From the NCBI GenBank assembly GCA_028290925.1, contig JAQGIX010000296.1:1-8378 (forward strand): a stretch of DNA of 8,378 bases, given 5' to 3'. The position numbers and the translations under genes were made by a program. This DNA is from Phenylobacterium sp. GTDB lineage: Bacteria; Pseudomonadota; Alphaproteobacteria; Caulobacterales; Caulobacteraceae. Below are positions 7,002 to 8,378 of the stretch, one piece after another (positions within the stretch are counted from its first letter, which is position 1; each line of letters opens with the position of its first letter). The notes beneath the pieces were generated by a model, which did no database searches, had not been told where the DNA came from, and saw only the letters and a program-made list of their open reading frames with translations.

Positions 7002-8378
7002 ATGGCTGACACCAGCCTCTCCGCCATGCTGGCCGAGCGCCCCTCCCCGCGGGAGATGTGGGGCTGGGTGGCGCGTGGCGAGGTGGCCCTGGCGCTGGGC
7101 ATCGTCGGCATTGTCGTCCTGCTGATCCTGCCGGTCCCGGCCTTCCTGCTGGACGTGCTGCTCAGCCTGTCGATCACCAGCGCGGTCCTGATCCTGATGA
7201 CCTCGCTGCTCATCAAGAAGCCGCTGGAGTTCACCGCCTTCCCCTCGGTGCTCCTGGTCACCACGCTCTACCGGCTGGGCCTCAACATCGCCTCGACCCG
7301 GCTGATCCTCGGCCACGGCCACGAGGGTGTGCACGGCGCCGGCCACATCATCGAGTCCTTCGGCAAGCTGATGATGAGCGGCAGCTTCGTCATCGGCATC
7401 ATCATCTTCGCCATCCTGGTGGTGGTGAACTTCGTGGTGATCACCAAGGGCTCGGGCCGCATCGCCGAGGTGGCCGCCCGCTTCACCCTGGACTCCATGC
7501 CGGGCAAGCAGATGGCCATCGACGCCGACCTCTCGGCCGGGCTGATCGACCAGGAGGAGGCCAAGCGCCGGCGCAAGGAGCTGGAGCAGGAGAGCACCTT
7601 CTTCGGGGCCATGGACGGCGCCTCGAAGTTCGTCCGCGGCGACGCCGTCGCCGGCCTGATCATCGTCGGCATCAATGTGATCGGCGGCATCCTGATCGGG
7701 GTGATCCAGCACCACGTGCCCATTGGGCAAGCCTTCGCGACCTACACCATCATGACCATCGGCGACGGCCTGGTGTCCCAGATTCCGGCGCTGATCATCT
7801 CGATCGCCGCCGGCCTGCTGGTCTCCAAGTCCGGCGTCGAGGGCTCGGCCGACAAGGCCCTGGTCACTCAGCTGGCCATGAACCCGGTGAGCCTCGGCAT
7901 GGTCTCGGCGGCGGCCGGCGTCATCGCCTTCATTCCCGGCATGCCGATCCTGCCGTTCGCGACCATCTCGCTGGCCGCGGGCACGCTCGCCTGGCGCCGC
8001 TCGAAGGTCGAGGCGGAGCTTCCCAAGGTCGAGATCGCCGCCGACGCGCCGCCCGAGGAGGAGCCGATCTCCCAGACGCTGGCCATCGACGAGATCAAGA
8101 TCGAGCTGGGCTATGGGTTGCTGGGCCTGATCAACGACCTGGAGGGCCGCCGGCTCACCGACCAGATCAAGGCCCTGCGCCGCACCCTGGCCGCCGACTT
8201 CGGCTTCGTCATGCCCTCGGTGCGCATCCTCGACAACATGCGCCTGGCCTCCCAGGGCTACTGCATCCGCATCAAGGAGATGGAGGCTGGGACCGGCGAG
8301 GTGCGCCTGGGCCACCTGATGGCCATGGACCCGCGCGGCGGCCAGGTGGAGCTGCCCGGCGAGCACGTCCGCGAGCCC
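7002..8378 (+). CDS. flhA: Flagellar export gate protein FlhA, 3' end cut by window edge
   Basis: FlhA is the large membrane component of the flagellar type III export gate, and forms a ring under the MS ring. The open frame runs from the ATG at 7002 to the window end (459 codons); family members have about 700, so roughly a third is missing. About eight hydrophobic segments fall at residues 28-46, 48-70, 78-98, 128-148, 214-236, 246-274, 296-312 and 314-331. The FHIPEP-family signature RLGLNIASTR is at 91-100. The conserved cytoplasmic loop is present (ITKGSGRIAEVAARFTLDSM and MPGKQMAIDADLSAGLID, 147-183; FFGAMDGASKFVRGDAVAG, 200-218). A conserved Asp of this loop matters for proton-driven export in Salmonella; D205 and D214 are the candidates here. 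The start of the cytoplasmic domain follows (from about 355). An in-frame TGA at 6996 excludes an earlier start. No clear Shine-Dalgarno is seen, so coupling to flbD is likely. Confidence 0.96.
   Translation, partial: MADTSLSAMLAERPSPREMWGWVARGEVALALGIVGIVVLLILPVPAFLLDVLLSLSITSAVLILMTSLLIKKPLEFTAFPSVLLVTTLYRLGLNIASTRLILGHGHEGVHGAGHIIESFGKLMMSGSFVIGIIIFAILVVVNFVVITKGSGRIAEVAARFTLDSMPGKQMAIDADLSAGLIDQEEAKRRRKELEQESTFFGAMDGASKFVRGDAVAGLIIVGINVIGGILIGVIQHHVPIGQAFATYTIMTIGDGLVSQIPALIISIAAGLLVSKSGVEGSADKALVTQLAMNPVSLGMVSAAAGVIAFIPGMPILPFATISLAAGTLAWRRSKVEAELPKVEIAADAPPEEEPISQTLAIDEIKIELGYGLLGLINDLEGRRLTDQIKALRRTLAADFGFVMPSVRILDNMRLASQGYCIRIKEMEAGTGEVRLGHLMAMDPRGGQVELPGEHVREP

Overview
The window is GC-rich bacterial DNA, about 70% G+C by eye. 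It carries a flagellar early-gene cluster of the kind found in stalked and swarming Alphaproteobacteria (Caulobacterales: Caulobacter, Phenylobacterium and relatives). The assignment rests on two genes. One is the NtrC-like regulator FlbD, with its degenerate receiver domain. The other is the FliH-like gene of the FlbE type, encoded between fliG and fliN. The genus cannot be fixed from this window.

Layout, all on the + strand: (1) the 3' part of a serine beta-lactamase-like hydrolase with a membrane-spanning C-terminus, entering from the left edge (1-1764); (2) a 107-base gap (1765-1871) that holds the apparent operon promoter, with a CtrA-like box, a small inverted repeat and a possible FlbD (ftr-like) site overlapping the leader and ribosome binding site; (3) fliF (MS ring), fliG (rotor switch), flbE/fliH (export ATPase regulator) and fliN (C-ring), almost contiguous with gaps of 8, -1 and 5 bases; (4) flbD (sigma-54 activator) after 31 bases; (5) flhA (export gate), 14 bases after flbD and cut by the right edge after 459 codons.

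Working together: FliF is the membrane ring on which FliG and FliN build the rotor/switch. FlhA forms the export gate under that ring. FlbE/FliH belongs to the cytosolic ATPase complex that feeds the gate. FlbD is known in Caulobacter to switch transcription from these early genes to the later sigma-54-dependent hook and filament genes, and to repress the fliF promoter. Structure, export and the checkpoint regulator therefore sit in one transcription unit that the regulator probably feeds back on.

I do not see a novel or mobile system: no IS element, CRISPR array, tRNA/rRNA, phage gene or broken gene. The points worth checking are the regulatory sequences before fliF, the degenerate FlbD receiver, and the unrelated membrane-anchored hydrolase next to the operon. 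The very long open frames on the - strand are by-products of GC-rich codon use.
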